Notes: generated by a model from the letters alone, not told the origin. Numbered from the stretch's first letter, positions 1 through 9,800 are shown. The stretch: 53,336 nt of DNA from Chitinivibrionales bacterium (GCA_014728295.1 WJLW01000080.1:1-53336), one strand, 5' to 3'. Translations and numbers: made by a program.

Positions 1-2
1 CG

Positions 3-755
3 ACGCAATCCCCGACCGAAACCGCAGATGAGCAGGCGACGCCCACACAAAAGAAAAAAATAGCCAAAAAAGTTGCTCAGAAACGCGTTGCCAAACGAGC
101 TGCGAAAGTCGAGCAAAAAATTCGCACCGTCGGCGTGCTGGGTATGCTGACCGGCGTCGGCAAAACCGCAAAAGGCCCGAAGATCGCTAATGTTCTGGGA
201 AAAAACCGCAATCGCAAGGAAAACATTCAGGACCTCGATGCAATTTTGAATAAGTCAACTGGATTGCAAAAGGCCTCAAATCTTGACGTGCTCAACAAGA
301 AGCTCGTCAAGAGCAAAGATTTGACCGTCAACCACAAAGAGGACATCGGCGATCTGGTTGCCGGCATCGGCCAGGCGGCAACGACCAGCCTCGCCAAGAA
401 AGGCGATTTCGTCATTCAACGTCCCGAAAGCATAGAAGGGGCGGCTTCGTCCAATGCCAAACGCGACGACAAGGCAATCAATAAAATCGTGCGCATGCAT
501 AAGCGAAGTATCCGCATGGCGTACGAACGGTACCTGCGGTCGGACCCGAGTCTTTCGGGAAAAATCACCGTTCGCTTTACCATTGCAACCTCGGGCCGGG
601 TCGTGCGCGTCGAGATACTGGAAAACACCACCGGTAGTGCGTCTCTGGAAAATGATATCCGCCAGCGAATCAGGCGCTGGAAGTTTGATGAACTTGGTAC
701 CGGCGACGGAGACGTTACCGTAACCTATCCCTTTGTATTCAGCCAATCAAAGTAG
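3..755 (+). CDS. AgmX/TonB-like C-terminal domain protein (5' end missing)
   Basis: The reading frame is open from base 3, so the gene starts left of the window; 250 residues are visible. The first visible ~40 residues are Lys/Ala/Gln-rich, like the linker of energy-transducing TonB or gliding protein AgmX. A Gly-rich stretch (TVGVLGMLTGVG) follows. The last ~90 residues look like a TonB/AgmX C-terminal fold: an RSIRMAYERYL helix, then the strand GKITVRFTIATSGRVVRVEI and a closing RRWKF element. In known proteins this domain contacts outer-membrane partners from the periplasm. The gene ends 1 base before the polysaccharide export gene, so the two are probably co-transcribed. Family assignment is good; the specific partner is unknown. 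Confidence 0.7.
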   Translation, partial: TQSPTETADEQATPTQKKKIAKKVAQKRVAKRAAKVEQKIRTVGVLGMLTGVGKTAKGPKIANVLGKNRNRKENIQDLDAILNKSTGLQKASNLDVLNKKLVKSKDLTVNHKEDIGDLVAGIGQAATTSLAKKGDFVIQRPESIEGAASSNAKRDDKAINKIVRMHKRSIRMAYERYLRSDPSLSGKITVRFTIATSGRVVRVEILENTTGSASLENDIRQRIRRWKFDELGTGDGDVTVTYPFVFSQSK

Positions 756-756
756 C

Positions 757-1677
757 ATGCACATGAACAATCATGAACCCCACTTGTCGATCCTTGTGTT
801 GAGCCTGCTTATGAGTTTCGCTTCTGCAGGCAGCAGTGCGATCATTAAAACGGGTGACGTGCTGGAAATCAACGTGCAGGGACATCCGGAATTCTCGGGC
901 ACGTTCGAAGTGGCGATTGACGGCACGATAAATTACCCGATGCTCACCGACGAGCCGGTTGTCAACATCAGCACCGCCGAATTGATGAACGACCTCACCT
1001 TGCGCCTGCTGAAATACGTCGACAACCCGGTGGTTACCGTGAGTATAGTGGAAATGCCCGACATTGCCGTAACCGTTCTGGGGCAGATAACCACGCCCGG
1101 ACCCGTTCAGACATACGAGGGAGTCAGTCTGCAGGAAGTTATCCAGCAAGCAGGTGGGCCGCGTGAAAATGCCGATCTCAGGCGGATCAAAATAGTCCAC
1201 AGCGAAAAACCCGATGAAAGCGCTGAATATTTTAATCTTGATTCATTTTTTGTAAACGGCAACATCGAACGGCTGCCGGCATTGCAGGACAAGGACAAAA
1301 TAATCCTGCTGACGGAAAAAAGGTCGACCAAAATCAAAGTGATCGGCGCAGTACAAAAGCCGGGTTTCTTCGATCTCCAGGAAGAAGAAATCAACCTTTT
1401 TGAACTGATCTATATGGCCGGCGGTCCTTCGGAGAAAGCAGATCTCAGCCGCGTTCGCAGATTTTTCAAACACGAAGACAAAACTATGGAAGAAGTCATT
1501 GATGTCCGGTCATATGTTGACAAAGGCAATATGGATGACATCCCGCTGGTCAGCGAGGGTGATGTGATAATCGTCTACTCAAAGTGGTTCGACTGGAAAA
1601 CATTGCTGACCATTCTCAACAACACGCTCTTGTTCATTGTCACCATTCAGGCATTCAGCGGAGTGTTCAGCAAATGA
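757..1677 (+). CDS. Polysaccharide export protein, Wza-like (Poly_export + SLBB domains)
   Basis: A 306-residue export-pore-type protein. The ATG at 757 or 763 is preferred; a TTG at 733 would lie inside the previous gene. A signal peptide (LSILVLSLLMSFASAG) is followed by a Poly_export domain beginning IKTGDVLEINVQGHPEF, then two SLBB repeats (about residues 95-175, with VLGQITTPGPV and LQEVIQQAGGP; and about 185-275, with VIGAVQKPGFF and LFELIYMAGGP). No lipobox Cys follows the signal. The last ~25 residues form a hydrophobic helix, which could be the transmembrane alpha-helix used by Wza-type pores. Its stop overlaps the start of the BY-kinase gene (ATGA), matching the usual Wza-Wzc pair for capsule or exopolysaccharide secretion. 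Confidence 0.88.
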   Translation: MHMNNHEPHLSILVLSLLMSFASAGSSAIIKTGDVLEINVQGHPEFSGTFEVAIDGTINYPMLTDEPVVNISTAELMNDLTLRLLKYVDNPVVTVSIVEMPDIAVTVLGQITTPGPVQTYEGVSLQEVIQQAGGPRENADLRRIKIVHSEKPDESAEYFNLDSFFVNGNIERLPALQDKDKIILLTEKRSTKIKVIGAVQKPGFFDLQEEEINLFELIYMAGGPSEKADLSRVRRFFKHEDKTMEEVIDVRSYVDKGNMDDIPLVSEGDVIIVYSKWFDWKTLLTILNNTLLFIVTIQAFSGVFSK

Positions 1678-3848
1678 CGGAGCAATCAACCCAGATCCGC
1701 GTGTTGCCTTCAAGTATTCATCTCAAGGATTATCTGGCCGTTATTTTCAGACGCAAGCTGCTTATTCTGCTCGCCTTCGTGGCCGTTGTCGCCTCGACCA
1801 TTTTTTATGTCAGAGGCATGGAGGATATTTACGAATCGTATGCAACATTGGTAATTGAGGAAAGCAACCGCCTGATTTCCCAGGCCATGCAGACGGTACC
1901 CGGCAAACCGCTGAGTTACTATCAGGGCATTCTGAACAGCCGCACCTTTCAGGAAATGGTTTTTGACAGCATAGGAATGGACATTTTCAAATCCAACTTT
2001 CAAAACATCGGCCGTGAAAAGGCCCTCGAGTACATCAACTCGGCAATCTCATTGCGGAAAACCGAATACTCTTCCTTTTTGCGGTTTAATGTACGCGCCA
2101 AATCCAGAGAATTATCATATCTGATCGCCGGCATCGGTACCGGCATCTTTCGGGCGCAATGTGAAGAAGTTGCATCTGAAGAAGCACGGCGCACCGTGGT
2201 GGAGATTGACAAACAGCTTAAGCTGATACGCACCAAGCTGGAGAATGCCGAACGAGAGTACCGCTCATTTCAGGAAAAGACCGGCGACATCACGGGCGGA
2301 ACAAGCCCGGAACTTAAACAATTGCAGGAAGCGTATGCCAAAGACATCGCACAAAAAGGCGTCAAGGAGGCCAACCTTACGGCAGAGAAGCGATTGCTGG
2401 CACGCCTGGAGACCAAAATCGCACCGGCAGAGAAAAAGCGGTCACCGGAGTATCTCAAGCTGCGCGCCCAGCTAAAAGAACTGGAGCGCGAGAAAATCCG
2501 GCTTGAAAATCTGGGTATCAGAATGACCGGTATGTCAACAATCGACCGCGATATTCAGGAGATTGAAAAGCAGCTCATTCAATACAAGCGCACCGAAAAA
2601 AAGCTGGTTATTGATCCCAATGAAATCCGTCAATGGCAGCGACTGCGCAAATCGGTGTTGAATAAAGAAGCTGAACTTGAATTGTTCATACGACGCCTGG
2701 AGACCTACAAAAGAGCGATTGATAATTATAAAAAGGGCAATCCGGATATGCTTGCGCAGTCGCTCGAGCTGCAACGGCTCAAGCTGGCCCGCGATAATTA
2801 CGAAAACATTTATACCTTTCTCATAAACCGGGCCGAAGACGAACGCATTAAGTCGGCATCGAGTAAAACCGGTATCAAAATTGTCGATACGGCACGCATG
2901 CCGGAGAAGCCGATACCCAAAAACGAAACACGCTACTATCTACTGGGCATCATTCTGGGACTGGCTTTGGGTCTGGGTCTGGCCTTTTTTGTCGAGTACA
3001 ATGACACGACGATCAAGGCAAACGACGATATTGAGCGCTATCTGCAATTGCCCGTTCTGGGAACAATTCCGCATATAACTTACAGTCGCAAAGAAGAGCT
3101 GGAGATCAAGCGCAAATCCTCGCGCAAAAAGGGCGGAACGTCCCGATCGCAATATCCGCGCAATCTGCTTTCTTTTAAGGGGGATGATTCGATCATCACC
3201 GAGGCCTACCGGTCTCTGCGAACCAATCTCTCCTATGTCAGCCCCGACAAACCGCTGCACACGGTAATTGTCACCTCTTCGGGACCTTCCGAAGGAAAAT
3301 CATTGACGATTTCGAATTTGGCAATCGCCAATGCACAGATGGGGCGCAAAACACTGCTTATCGATACCGATCTGCGCCGCCCGATTCTACACCATCTTTT
3401 CAAACTGAAACGGGAGCCGGGGTTTACCGAACTCTTCACCGAAGATGCAAGCTACGAAACGTCAATACGGCCGACGGGACATGAAAATCTCTTTCTTCTG
3501 ACCGCCGGTCTGTTTTCACCGAATCCGGCCGAGTTGCTGGCATCACAAAAGCTGGTGCAGCATATCGAATATTTCCGCAACAATTTTGACATTGTCTTTT
3601 TCGACACCCCGCCGGTTGTCGCCGTTACCGATGCGACGTTGTTGGGCCGCAAGGTCGACGGGCTGCTCATCGTCATCAAATCTCATCGAACAGACAGAGA
3701 AATCGCGATGCGCGCCGTACAAAGCCTTACCAACGTAGGCGTCAAAATTGTCGGCACCGTTCTCAATGACATCAATCTGTCGCACCGCTATTCCTCCTAC
3801 GGCTACTACAAATATTATTACCATTACTATAAATCAAAAAGCGATTAG
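1674..3848 (+). CDS. Chain-length determinant / BY-type tyrosine kinase, Wzc-like
   Basis: 724 residues from the ATG at 1674, which overlaps the upstream stop by four bases. An N-terminal Wzz region has a TM helix at ~27-45. A long coiled-coil periplasmic part (~180-400) ends in a GNVR-type segment and a second TM at ~425-445. The cytoplasmic BY-kinase follows: Walker A GPSEGKS at 537-543, Walker A' LLIDTDLRRP near 561-570 and Walker B IVFFDTPP near 640. The C-terminus is a Tyr cluster with at least eight Tyr in the last 20 residues, the typical autophosphorylation tail. Family knowledge says such proteins cycle between phosphorylation states to control polymerisation and export through the Wza pore. 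All key motifs are present. Confidence 0.93.
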   Translation: MTEQSTQIRVLPSSIHLKDYLAVIFRRKLLILLAFVAVVASTIFYVRGMEDIYESYATLVIEESNRLISQAMQTVPGKPLSYYQGILNSRTFQEMVFDSIGMDIFKSNFQNIGREKALEYINSAISLRKTEYSSFLRFNVRAKSRELSYLIAGIGTGIFRAQCEEVASEEARRTVVEIDKQLKLIRTKLENAEREYRSFQEKTGDITGGTSPELKQLQEAYAKDIAQKGVKEANLTAEKRLLARLETKIAPAEKKRSPEYLKLRAQLKELEREKIRLENLGIRMTGMSTIDRDIQEIEKQLIQYKRTEKKLVIDPNEIRQWQRLRKSVLNKEAELELFIRRLETYKRAIDNYKKGNPDMLAQSLELQRLKLARDNYENIYTFLINRAEDERIKSASSKTGIKIVDTARMPEKPIPKNETRYYLLGIILGLALGLGLAFFVEYNDTTIKANDDIERYLQLPVLGTIPHITYSRKEELEIKRKSSRKKGGTSRSQYPRNLLSFKGDDSIITEAYRSLRTNLSYVSPDKPLHTVIVTSSGPSEGKSLTISNLAIANAQMGRKTLLIDTDLRRPILHHLFKLKREPGFTELFTEDASYETSIRPTGHENLFLLTAGLFSPNPAELLASQKLVQHIEYFRNNFDIVFFDTPPVVAVTDATLLGRKVDGLLIVIKSHRTDREIAMRAVQSLTNVGVKIVGTVLNDINLSHRYSSYGYYKYYYHYYKSKSD

Positions 3849-3856
3849 CAACGCAT

Positions 3857-4711
3857 ATGCAGAGCACATCCGGTTTTTCGGCGCACAAGCATCGCGCAGG
3901 GGCGTGGGACACACGGTATGCCAGCGCCTACCACCCCTTGACATACGGAATATGGCGTTTTGTCTCGTACAAGCGCCGGATGGTACACCGTGTAGCCGCT
4001 ACCGTGCATGCGGGCGACCGGGTGCTGGACCTCGGGTGCGGGAAGGGGGCTTATGCACACTGGTTCCTCACCCGAACATCGGCTTATATTATCGCGCTCG
4101 ACGTAGCGTTTGAGGCGGTGCGCAACATTCCACCACCCCCTCGCGGCGTTATAGTGCGGGTTTGCGCCGATGCACGAAAGCTCCCGTTCAAGGACGAAGC
4201 GTTTAAGGCAGCCTACTCGATAGACACGCTGGGACATGTTGCCGACCACAACGCCGTTCTCGGTGAGCTTGCGCGTACCGTGCGCGAGCAAAGCTACGTT
4301 TTTGTTCACAGCGAGTGCGCCGATTACCGGAGTCGCTGGCCCGACGCCATGCTGATCGAGTTGCTGGGCAAAGATGTGCTGGCCGAGCAGGACGGCCATA
4401 TCAATATGCAAAGGTCGGCAGAATTGGCTCACACCCTGGCACGCCATTTCAGCGTGATTGACTTCTTCAGTCCGGCCGGATACCTGGGATGGCTGCTGGG
4501 ATACCCCGAGAAGTATCGCATCGCGTTCGAGCGCGCCGGTAAGTACGCTTTCTGCGCGCTGACCGCCGTTTTTGCAAAAGTCAAGCACCATCCGCTCGCC
4601 GGGCCGGTTCTGCGAACCGTGAACGCACTCACCAATCATGTCGAACTGCTGACCGGCAGGAGGGGAGGCGGTTCCTGTTTCGCATGGTGTAAAAAGACCT
4701 GCCGGAAGTGA
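3857..4711 (+). CDS. SAM-dependent methyltransferase (class I) of the glycan cluster
   Basis: 284 residues. The SAM-binding motif I VLDLGCGKGAYAHWF is near residues 56-70. The acidic motif II (IIALDVAFEAV) and a CADARKLPFKDEAF motif follow, giving a Methyltransf_11-type Rossmann core in the first ~170 residues. The C-terminal third is basic and partly hydrophobic and may sit at the membrane. It begins 8 bases after the kinase gene, inside the exopolysaccharide operon, so methylation of a sugar, a lipid-linked intermediate or a chain end is plausible. The substrate cannot be read from sequence. Confidence 0.8.
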   Translation: MQSTSGFSAHKHRAGAWDTRYASAYHPLTYGIWRFVSYKRRMVHRVAATVHAGDRVLDLGCGKGAYAHWFLTRTSAYIIALDVAFEAVRNIPPPPRGVIVRVCADARKLPFKDEAFKAAYSIDTLGHVADHNAVLGELARTVREQSYVFVHSECADYRSRWPDAMLIELLGKDVLAEQDGHINMQRSAELAHTLARHFSVIDFFSPAGYLGWLLGYPEKYRIAFERAGKYAFCALTAVFAKVKHHPLAGPVLRTVNALTNHVELLTGRRGGGSCFAWCKKTCRK

Positions 4712-4715
4712 GTCT

Positions 4716-5609
4716 GTGACAATGCCGCGCAAGCCTCACCTTTCTATCATTATTGCTTCCTGGCGACGCTCCGCAATATTGCAGCAGACCCTGAGGCGAC
4801 TGGAAAAGCAGCTTAGTGACGAAACGGAACTCATCATTGTCAAGCAGGACCGGGACAACGTGGACACCGCCTCGGCCCACGTCAGGGTTATCAGGCAGTT
4901 CGAAGCCAACCTTCCGCTGGCCCGCAACAGGGGCATCCGTCATGCCGTGGGGGAAATACTGCTGTTTGTGGATGATGATATTATCCCGGATGAAAATCTT
5001 GCCGCCGCCCACCTGGAGCAGCATCAGGCCCTGCCTGATGTACACGCTGTCGTTGGCCGGGTGGTAGATGCGAACAATCCGGGAACTCGCCCCGCACTTG
5101 TCGCGTTTGATCAGCCGACGCTCACGTATGTCTGTGACTGGGGCCACGATGGCGAATGCGAAGTGGCCGGTTTGATGGGATGCCATATGTCGTTTAAGCG
5201 CGCAACGTTTCGCCGCGTGCTTTTTGATCCCTGGTTTTGTGGCAATGCACACTTTGAAGAAGTCGATCTTGCTCTGCGCATGGGCAGACGCGGCATGACC
5301 ATACGCTTTTGCGGCACCATAAAGGTGGAACATCTCCTGTCGCCGGGCGGCGGATGCCGGGCGGAATCCTCGCACGTCAAATATTATTACCATCACTTCA
5401 GAAACCGTGCCCTGTGTTTTGCCAAGAACATCGACCTGCGCCACACATGCTCCTTTGTCACAAAACACAAAAACGACCTCGAGTACTTTTCCCGCAAAGG
5501 ATTCGCACGTAGAAATTTTGCCGTCGTCCGATCTGGAATTTATGGTCTGGCAAGCGGTTACTGTGCCGGTATCCTACGCAGGCACGTCGGACCTGCGAGG
5601 TATGCCTGA
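4716..5609 (+). CDS. GT2-type glycosyltransferase
   Basis: A 297-residue GT-A fold transferase. The N-terminal LSIIIASWRRS strand is the usual nucleotide-sugar binding start. LARNRGIRHAVGEILLFVDDD carries the DxD metal/nucleotide site near residues 70-90, and HFEEVDLALRMGRRG is the ED-type acceptor/catalytic segment. A GTG at 4716 (8 bases after GGAAG) and an ATG at 4722 are both possible starts. The last ~60 residues are Cys- and basic-rich. The stop overlaps the next ATG (TGATG). Donor and acceptor sugars are unknown. Confidence 0.85.
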   Translation: MTMPRKPHLSIIIASWRRSAILQQTLRRLEKQLSDETELIIVKQDRDNVDTASAHVRVIRQFEANLPLARNRGIRHAVGEILLFVDDDIIPDENLAAAHLEQHQALPDVHAVVGRVVDANNPGTRPALVAFDQPTLTYVCDWGHDGECEVAGLMGCHMSFKRATFRRVLFDPWFCGNAHFEEVDLALRMGRRGMTIRFCGTIKVEHLLSPGGGCRAESSHVKYYYHHFRNRALCFAKNIDLRHTCSFVTKHKNDLEYFSRKGFARRNFAVVRSGIYGLASGYCAGILRRHVGPARYA

Positions 5610-6733
5610 TGTCTGCATCACGCTTGAAAATCGGCTGGTTGTACCCGGTCAACAGGCCATGCGGCATCGCCTACTACGCACGCAAGTACGTTGCAGCATT
5701 GCAGGAAATGGTGGAGCTTGAGCACGTTGATCTAGACGAACTTGCCGGGGATTGGTGTGCATCATGCGCACGATTGAATCGATGCGACATCGTGCATATT
5801 CAATATGAAACGGCGTTTTTTCTCAACAAACGCAAGGACTGGTTCCCGCGCCTGTGCAGGCATATACGCCGCCCGCTGGTTGTCAGTCTGCACGAAATAT
5901 ACCGTCGCCATCCCAACGTATTTGCACGGGAAGATCTCCCGGGCAGGGGAGCGATACTTGCGCTGCGCCGGGCTTTGTACGATTACCGCCATCCGTACCA
6001 AACTGCGCTGGCGAAACATATTCGCAATAACTTTTATGCCGATCTGGTACTGGTTCATGCTCAGTGTCAAAAAGACATTTTGATCGAAAAACAGGCTGAT
6101 CCCGAATGCATCGCAATAATCCCCTATCCGGTTAAGCGTCGGTCGACAAAAGCCGGGCCCCGCTTTAACGGCAACGAGCCAATCAGGCTCGTATCGACGG
6201 GATTTATCAATAAAAATTTCAACTATGCATTGCTGTTCGAAGTGCTCGAGCGGCTGCACTTCCCCTGGCAATTTGTCTGGATCGGGGGGGTGCGCCTGGA
6301 TGAAGATGCAGCAGTATTGCAGGAATTACACCGCAAAATCACCCGCAACAAGTGGCAGGATAAATTTAGTATCACCGGTTTTCTTGCTCCTTGCGATCCG
6401 AAAAACATTTCCCTGATGGACCGGGCGCACATCTATCTCTCGCTATTCAGCGCGCGCAGCTCATCCGAAAGCCTGGCCACGGCTCTGGGAGCAGGCAAGC
6501 TGATTATCGCAACACGCCTGCCGTTTATCCAAGAGATGGTCGACAGGTTTCCGGCATTGGTTCCGGTCGAACCTGATGCCGGGCAGGTAGCAACAATGAT
6601 CAACAGGTTGACAGATGATCGTCCGCTGCGGAATCGGACATTTCAGGCGGTTGATGATTATTGTGCCGCATTCAGTTCGGTGCAGATGTCGCGTGTATTA
6701 TGCACTCACTATGCCAGGCTGGCGGCTTCATGA
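5609..6733 (+). CDS. GT4-like glycosyltransferase (GT-B fold)
   Basis: 374 residues. The N-terminal half begins KIGWLYPVNRPCGIAYYARKYV, with the Gly-containing loop typical of GT-B donors. IVHIQYE and LVVSLHEIYRR follow, then the C-terminal nucleotide-binding half begins near residue 190 (IRLVSTGFINKNFNY). The usual E-x7-E motif is only half present: SSSESLATALGAGKLIIAT keeps the first Glu but not the second. It may therefore be a divergent or partly degenerate transferase. It is translationally coupled to both neighbours by TGATG and ATGA overlaps. Confidence 0.75.
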   Translation: MSASRLKIGWLYPVNRPCGIAYYARKYVAALQEMVELEHVDLDELAGDWCASCARLNRCDIVHIQYETAFFLNKRKDWFPRLCRHIRRPLVVSLHEIYRRHPNVFAREDLPGRGAILALRRALYDYRHPYQTALAKHIRNNFYADLVLVHAQCQKDILIEKQADPECIAIIPYPVKRRSTKAGPRFNGNEPIRLVSTGFINKNFNYALLFEVLERLHFPWQFVWIGGVRLDEDAAVLQELHRKITRNKWQDKFSITGFLAPCDPKNISLMDRAHIYLSLFSARSSSESLATALGAGKLIIATRLPFIQEMVDRFPALVPVEPDAGQVATMINRLTDDRPLRNRTFQAVDDYCAAFSSVQMSRVLCTHYARLAAS

Positions 6734-7800
6734 AAATACTCTGGGATTTCAGATTATATTCATACGGCTATGCTGCCAGGGGCGTAGGCATTTACACACA
6801 ACGCATGTGTGAAGCCATACTGAAGCACGATCCCGGTCTGGAGATTGCCGTCTGGGCCAACAAGCGCGTGGTGCCCCGTTTCATGCACGAATGGAACGTT
6901 CACTGGATACCCTATACCAAAGGATCCTGGAGGTCGGATCTCATAACTATTCCCGGTCTGATGAGAAAACACGCAATCGATATCGTAACATTTTGGGTGG
7001 TCCTCGGTCCCATCTGGCATATCGGTCTGGGCCTGTTTCATCCCTGCAAAGTAATCTGCGTAATCCATGATATGGGCGTTGAGCTCTGGGATGCTGCTGC
7101 GCAAAACCTCTCGCTGCGCAAAAGCTGGTACTGGAAGACGCAGAAACTGCTGGCAAGCCAAAGCGATCATATCGTATGCAATTCATGCACGACAAAAAAG
7201 GATTTGCGCACCTGCCTGCCGGCCTACCGGCGGGGAATTCAGGTACTGTACCCGCCAATGCCCGCCTATCTCAATCGATCCGTCCGGCGTGAACGGTTTT
7301 TTCTGGCACTGGGCGGTCAGGCGCATAAAAACTTACAGCGGGTGATCGAAGCGTTTGCCCTATTCCGGGACCGGCATGCAGACTACCGGCTTGTCGTATG
7401 CGGTGAAGTTCAAACCAGCATCATAATCCCCAGGCGCGCACAGCCGCAAATCGTTTTTGAATCAATGGAGCGCTATGAGCTTTACCTGAGCACATGCCGA
7501 GCCTTCATTTTTTGCTCCCTGTACGAAGGGCTGGGCCTGCCACCCGTAGAGGCACTGGCTTCCGGCTGCCCGGTAATTGCCGGTGACATACCGGTACTGC
7601 ACGAAACTCTGCACGACGGCGCCGTATATGTCAATCCTGAGTCGGTTGATCATATTGCACAGGGAATGCACACGGTTGCAGATGTTGCAAACGTCTGGCA
7701 AGACAAGGCGACGATTGCCGGGCGGCTCTACAAAGAACAGACTGCACACACGGCGCAACACTGGTGTTCGCTTTATCAAAGCCTGGGAGGCCGCAAATAG
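6730..7800 (+). CDS. GT4 family glycosyltransferase
   Basis: 356 residues from the ATG at 6730, which overlaps the previous stop (ATGA). A TTG further upstream lies inside the neighbouring gene. GT-B fold: N-terminal MKILWDFRLYSYGYAARGVGIYT, and in the C-terminal half LYEGLGLPPVEALASGCPVIAG, which has the complete E-x7-E nucleotide-binding motif. Similar to mannosyl/rhamnosyltransferases of O-antigen clusters (WbdB/MtfB-like), but the sugar is not predictable. Confidence 0.85.
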   Translation: MKILWDFRLYSYGYAARGVGIYTQRMCEAILKHDPGLEIAVWANKRVVPRFMHEWNVHWIPYTKGSWRSDLITIPGLMRKHAIDIVTFWVVLGPIWHIGLGLFHPCKVICVIHDMGVELWDAAAQNLSLRKSWYWKTQKLLASQSDHIVCNSCTTKKDLRTCLPAYRRGIQVLYPPMPAYLNRSVRRERFFLALGGQAHKNLQRVIEAFALFRDRHADYRLVVCGEVQTSIIIPRRAQPQIVFESMERYELYLSTCRAFIFCSLYEGLGLPPVEALASGCPVIAGDIPVLHETLHDGAVYVNPESVDHIAQGMHTVADVANVWQDKATIAGRLYKEQTAHTAQHWCSLYQSLGGRK

Positions 7801-7802
7801 CA

Positions 7803-8699
7803 GTGCATGACGTTTCCATAATAATACCAACATCAAACCGCAGCGCCTCATTGCAGCTTTGCTTGAGCTGCCTGCTATCCTGCACTACGCGCGTTCAACC
7901 CCAGCGGGTCTATGTGGTAGACAACGGTTCGTCCTGGCAAGAGTGCCGGCGTACCCGCAAAATTGTTGAGGAATCGGGCTGCGTCTATCTCTTGTTGCAA
8001 CATGCCCGCGGATCGGCATCGGCACGCAATTACGGCGTGCGCAACTCACAAGGCAGGTGGGTCTGCTTTCTGGACGATGACGTCATCGTTATGCCGAACT
8101 GGCATGCAAAGCTCTGCACCACGCTTGACAAACTTGACATAGAAGATGTTGTTGGCATCGAAGGGAAAGTCATTGCGCAGGGAACCGGATTATGGGACCG
8201 CGAAGTCAGCAACGAATACGGCCGAAACTACCTGACCTGTCACCTGATTTATCGGCGCAGCGCCTTTCTGCATGCGGGCATGTTCGACGAGCATTTCTCC
8301 TCGCCGATGGCCGAAGACCACGAGCTGGCAGTGCGTATGCTTCAGCAGGGGCGCATAGTTTTTGCGCCTGATCTGCGGGTGAAGCATCGCCGCCCAAACC
8401 TTGACTGGCAATCCCGTTTTGTGAACTCCCGGCGTCGGATCAACGCTTTGCTTGGAGCGGAACGCTATTTTTACGCAAAGCATACCGCAGGCTATAAAAG
8501 CATGCGGTATGCAAATACCTTTGCCGGAACCTACCGAACCATGCTGTTCAAACATGCCTGGATATGCCTCAAGCGCCGCTCGCTCTATCAACTTGTGCAG
8601 CATCCTGAGCAGGCCGCAGGGCTTGTTATTATCAGCTTGTTCGAGCAATTCTGCTGCTGGCTGTTGCTCGCAAAATTCGGTTGGCCGGAGGAGCGGTAG
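7803..8699 (+). CDS. GT2-type glycosyltransferase
   Basis: 298 residues from the GTG at 7803, giving the expected N-terminus MHDVSIIIPTSNRSASL two bases after the upstream stop; GGGAGG lies at 7783-7788. DxD is in GRWVCFLDDDVIVMPNW (around residue 95), and the acceptor motif is in SPMAEDHELAVRMLQQG. The C-terminal ~80 residues hold amphipathic or hydrophobic segments (LVIISLFEQFCCWLLLAKF) that could anchor it to the membrane. It follows and precedes GT4 genes, a mixed GT2/GT4 order typical of heteropolysaccharide repeat-unit assembly. Confidence 0.83.
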   Translation: MHDVSIIIPTSNRSASLQLCLSCLLSCTTRVQPQRVYVVDNGSSWQECRRTRKIVEESGCVYLLLQHARGSASARNYGVRNSQGRWVCFLDDDVIVMPNWHAKLCTTLDKLDIEDVVGIEGKVIAQGTGLWDREVSNEYGRNYLTCHLIYRRSAFLHAGMFDEHFSSPMAEDHELAVRMLQQGRIVFAPDLRVKHRRPNLDWQSRFVNSRRRINALLGAERYFYAKHTAGYKSMRYANTFAGTYRTMLFKHAWICLKRRSLYQLVQHPEQAAGLVIISLFEQFCCWLLLAKFGWPEER

Positions 8700-8702
8700 C
8701 AT

Positions 8703-9800
8703 ATGTATCTCTGGTTTGCAGCGGCAATAGATGCACATTCGCCGGGCGGCGTTGCACGTAATGTGCTGGAGCTGTCCGAAGGGCTGCGCGCCCGCGGCCA
8801 CACGATCAGGCGGCTGTACTGTGGAAAACACCGGTGGCGCCGCAACTACCTTATCTTTGCCTTGGAGTTGGGAATACGCCTCGTATGGTCGCTGCGCTCA
8901 CATACGCCCGATGCAATTATTGCGCGCTCGACAGATGCGAGTGCGTGCCTGTTGCTCAAAGCGCTGCTGCATATTCCTGTTAAAGTCGTGCTCCACAATC
9001 ATGGCTGGGAAGAACGCATCAACGAACTGGAAGCGCGTGCCGCATCACTCAACAAGCCCGCTCCGCAGACGACCCTGCTGGCCCAACTGGTACGCTTCCC
9101 GCTGCTTCGATTTACCTATTTTGCCGGCGACGGCGTAATCTGCGGGACGCTCTCCGACATAAAATGGCTGGCTCACCGCTACCCCGCACGCCAGCGGCAT
9201 TTTTATATACCCAATGGTGCACAGCTTCCCGATGAAGAAATTTGCTGGCACTACCGCGATACAATTCCATCGGCTTTTTTATGCGTAGGACAATTCTCCT
9301 GGCGCAAAAATGTTACCTATTGCATCGCCCTCATGGCGCGTTTGCACAAGAAAATGCCGAATACGCACATGACCCTGCTGGGCTGTGGTCCCAAAAAGCC
9401 GGTGCAGGAATACCTGAGGCGACGCCACCCGGATCTGGATCTGGAACTCGTGCCGCATGTGTCAATGGAGGCGATGACGGACCGGTATCAGAAGCACCCG
9501 TTTGTCATGACCGCTTCCCGCTTCGAGGGAGGTCACACGCTGGTGCTGCTCGAAGCGATGGCTCACGGCTGTGTCGTATTTGCCTCGAAAATCCAAGCGC
9601 ATACCGAATTCATACACGGCGCCGCAAACGGCATCCTGCTCGAAAATATCGATGTTGAGGCAGACTGTGCGGCAATTGAGGACGCGCTTGGCGATAAAGA
9701 ATTGCTGCACAACCTGCGCATCCGGGCACGCCGGACCGCCGAACGTAATCTCTGGTCACGACAAGTGCAGCGCCTGGAACGGGTAATCAAATGTCTCTGA
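8703..9800 (+). CDS. GT4-like glycosyltransferase
   Basis: 365 residues, starting 3 bases after the previous stop. GT-B fold: AHSPGGVARNVLELSEGLRARGH at the N-terminus (donor-side Gly loop), then FLCVGQFSWRKNVTYCIALMARL opening the C-terminal domain. The sugar-nucleotide segment reads FEGGHTLVLLEAMAHGC, where the two Glu residues are separated by eight rather than the usual seven residues. Its 3' end overlaps the next gene by 10 bases. Confidence 0.8.
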   Translation: MYLWFAAAIDAHSPGGVARNVLELSEGLRARGHTIRRLYCGKHRWRRNYLIFALELGIRLVWSLRSHTPDAIIARSTDASACLLLKALLHIPVKVVLHNHGWEERINELEARAASLNKPAPQTTLLAQLVRFPLLRFTYFAGDGVICGTLSDIKWLAHRYPARQRHFYIPNGAQLPDEEICWHYRDTIPSAFLCVGQFSWRKNVTYCIALMARLHKKMPNTHMTLLGCGPKKPVQEYLRRRHPDLDLELVPHVSMEAMTDRYQKHPFVMTASRFEGGHTLVLLEAMAHGCVVFASKIQAHTEFIHGAANGILLENIDVEADCAAIEDALGDKELLHNLRIRARRTAERNLWSRQVQRLERVIKCL

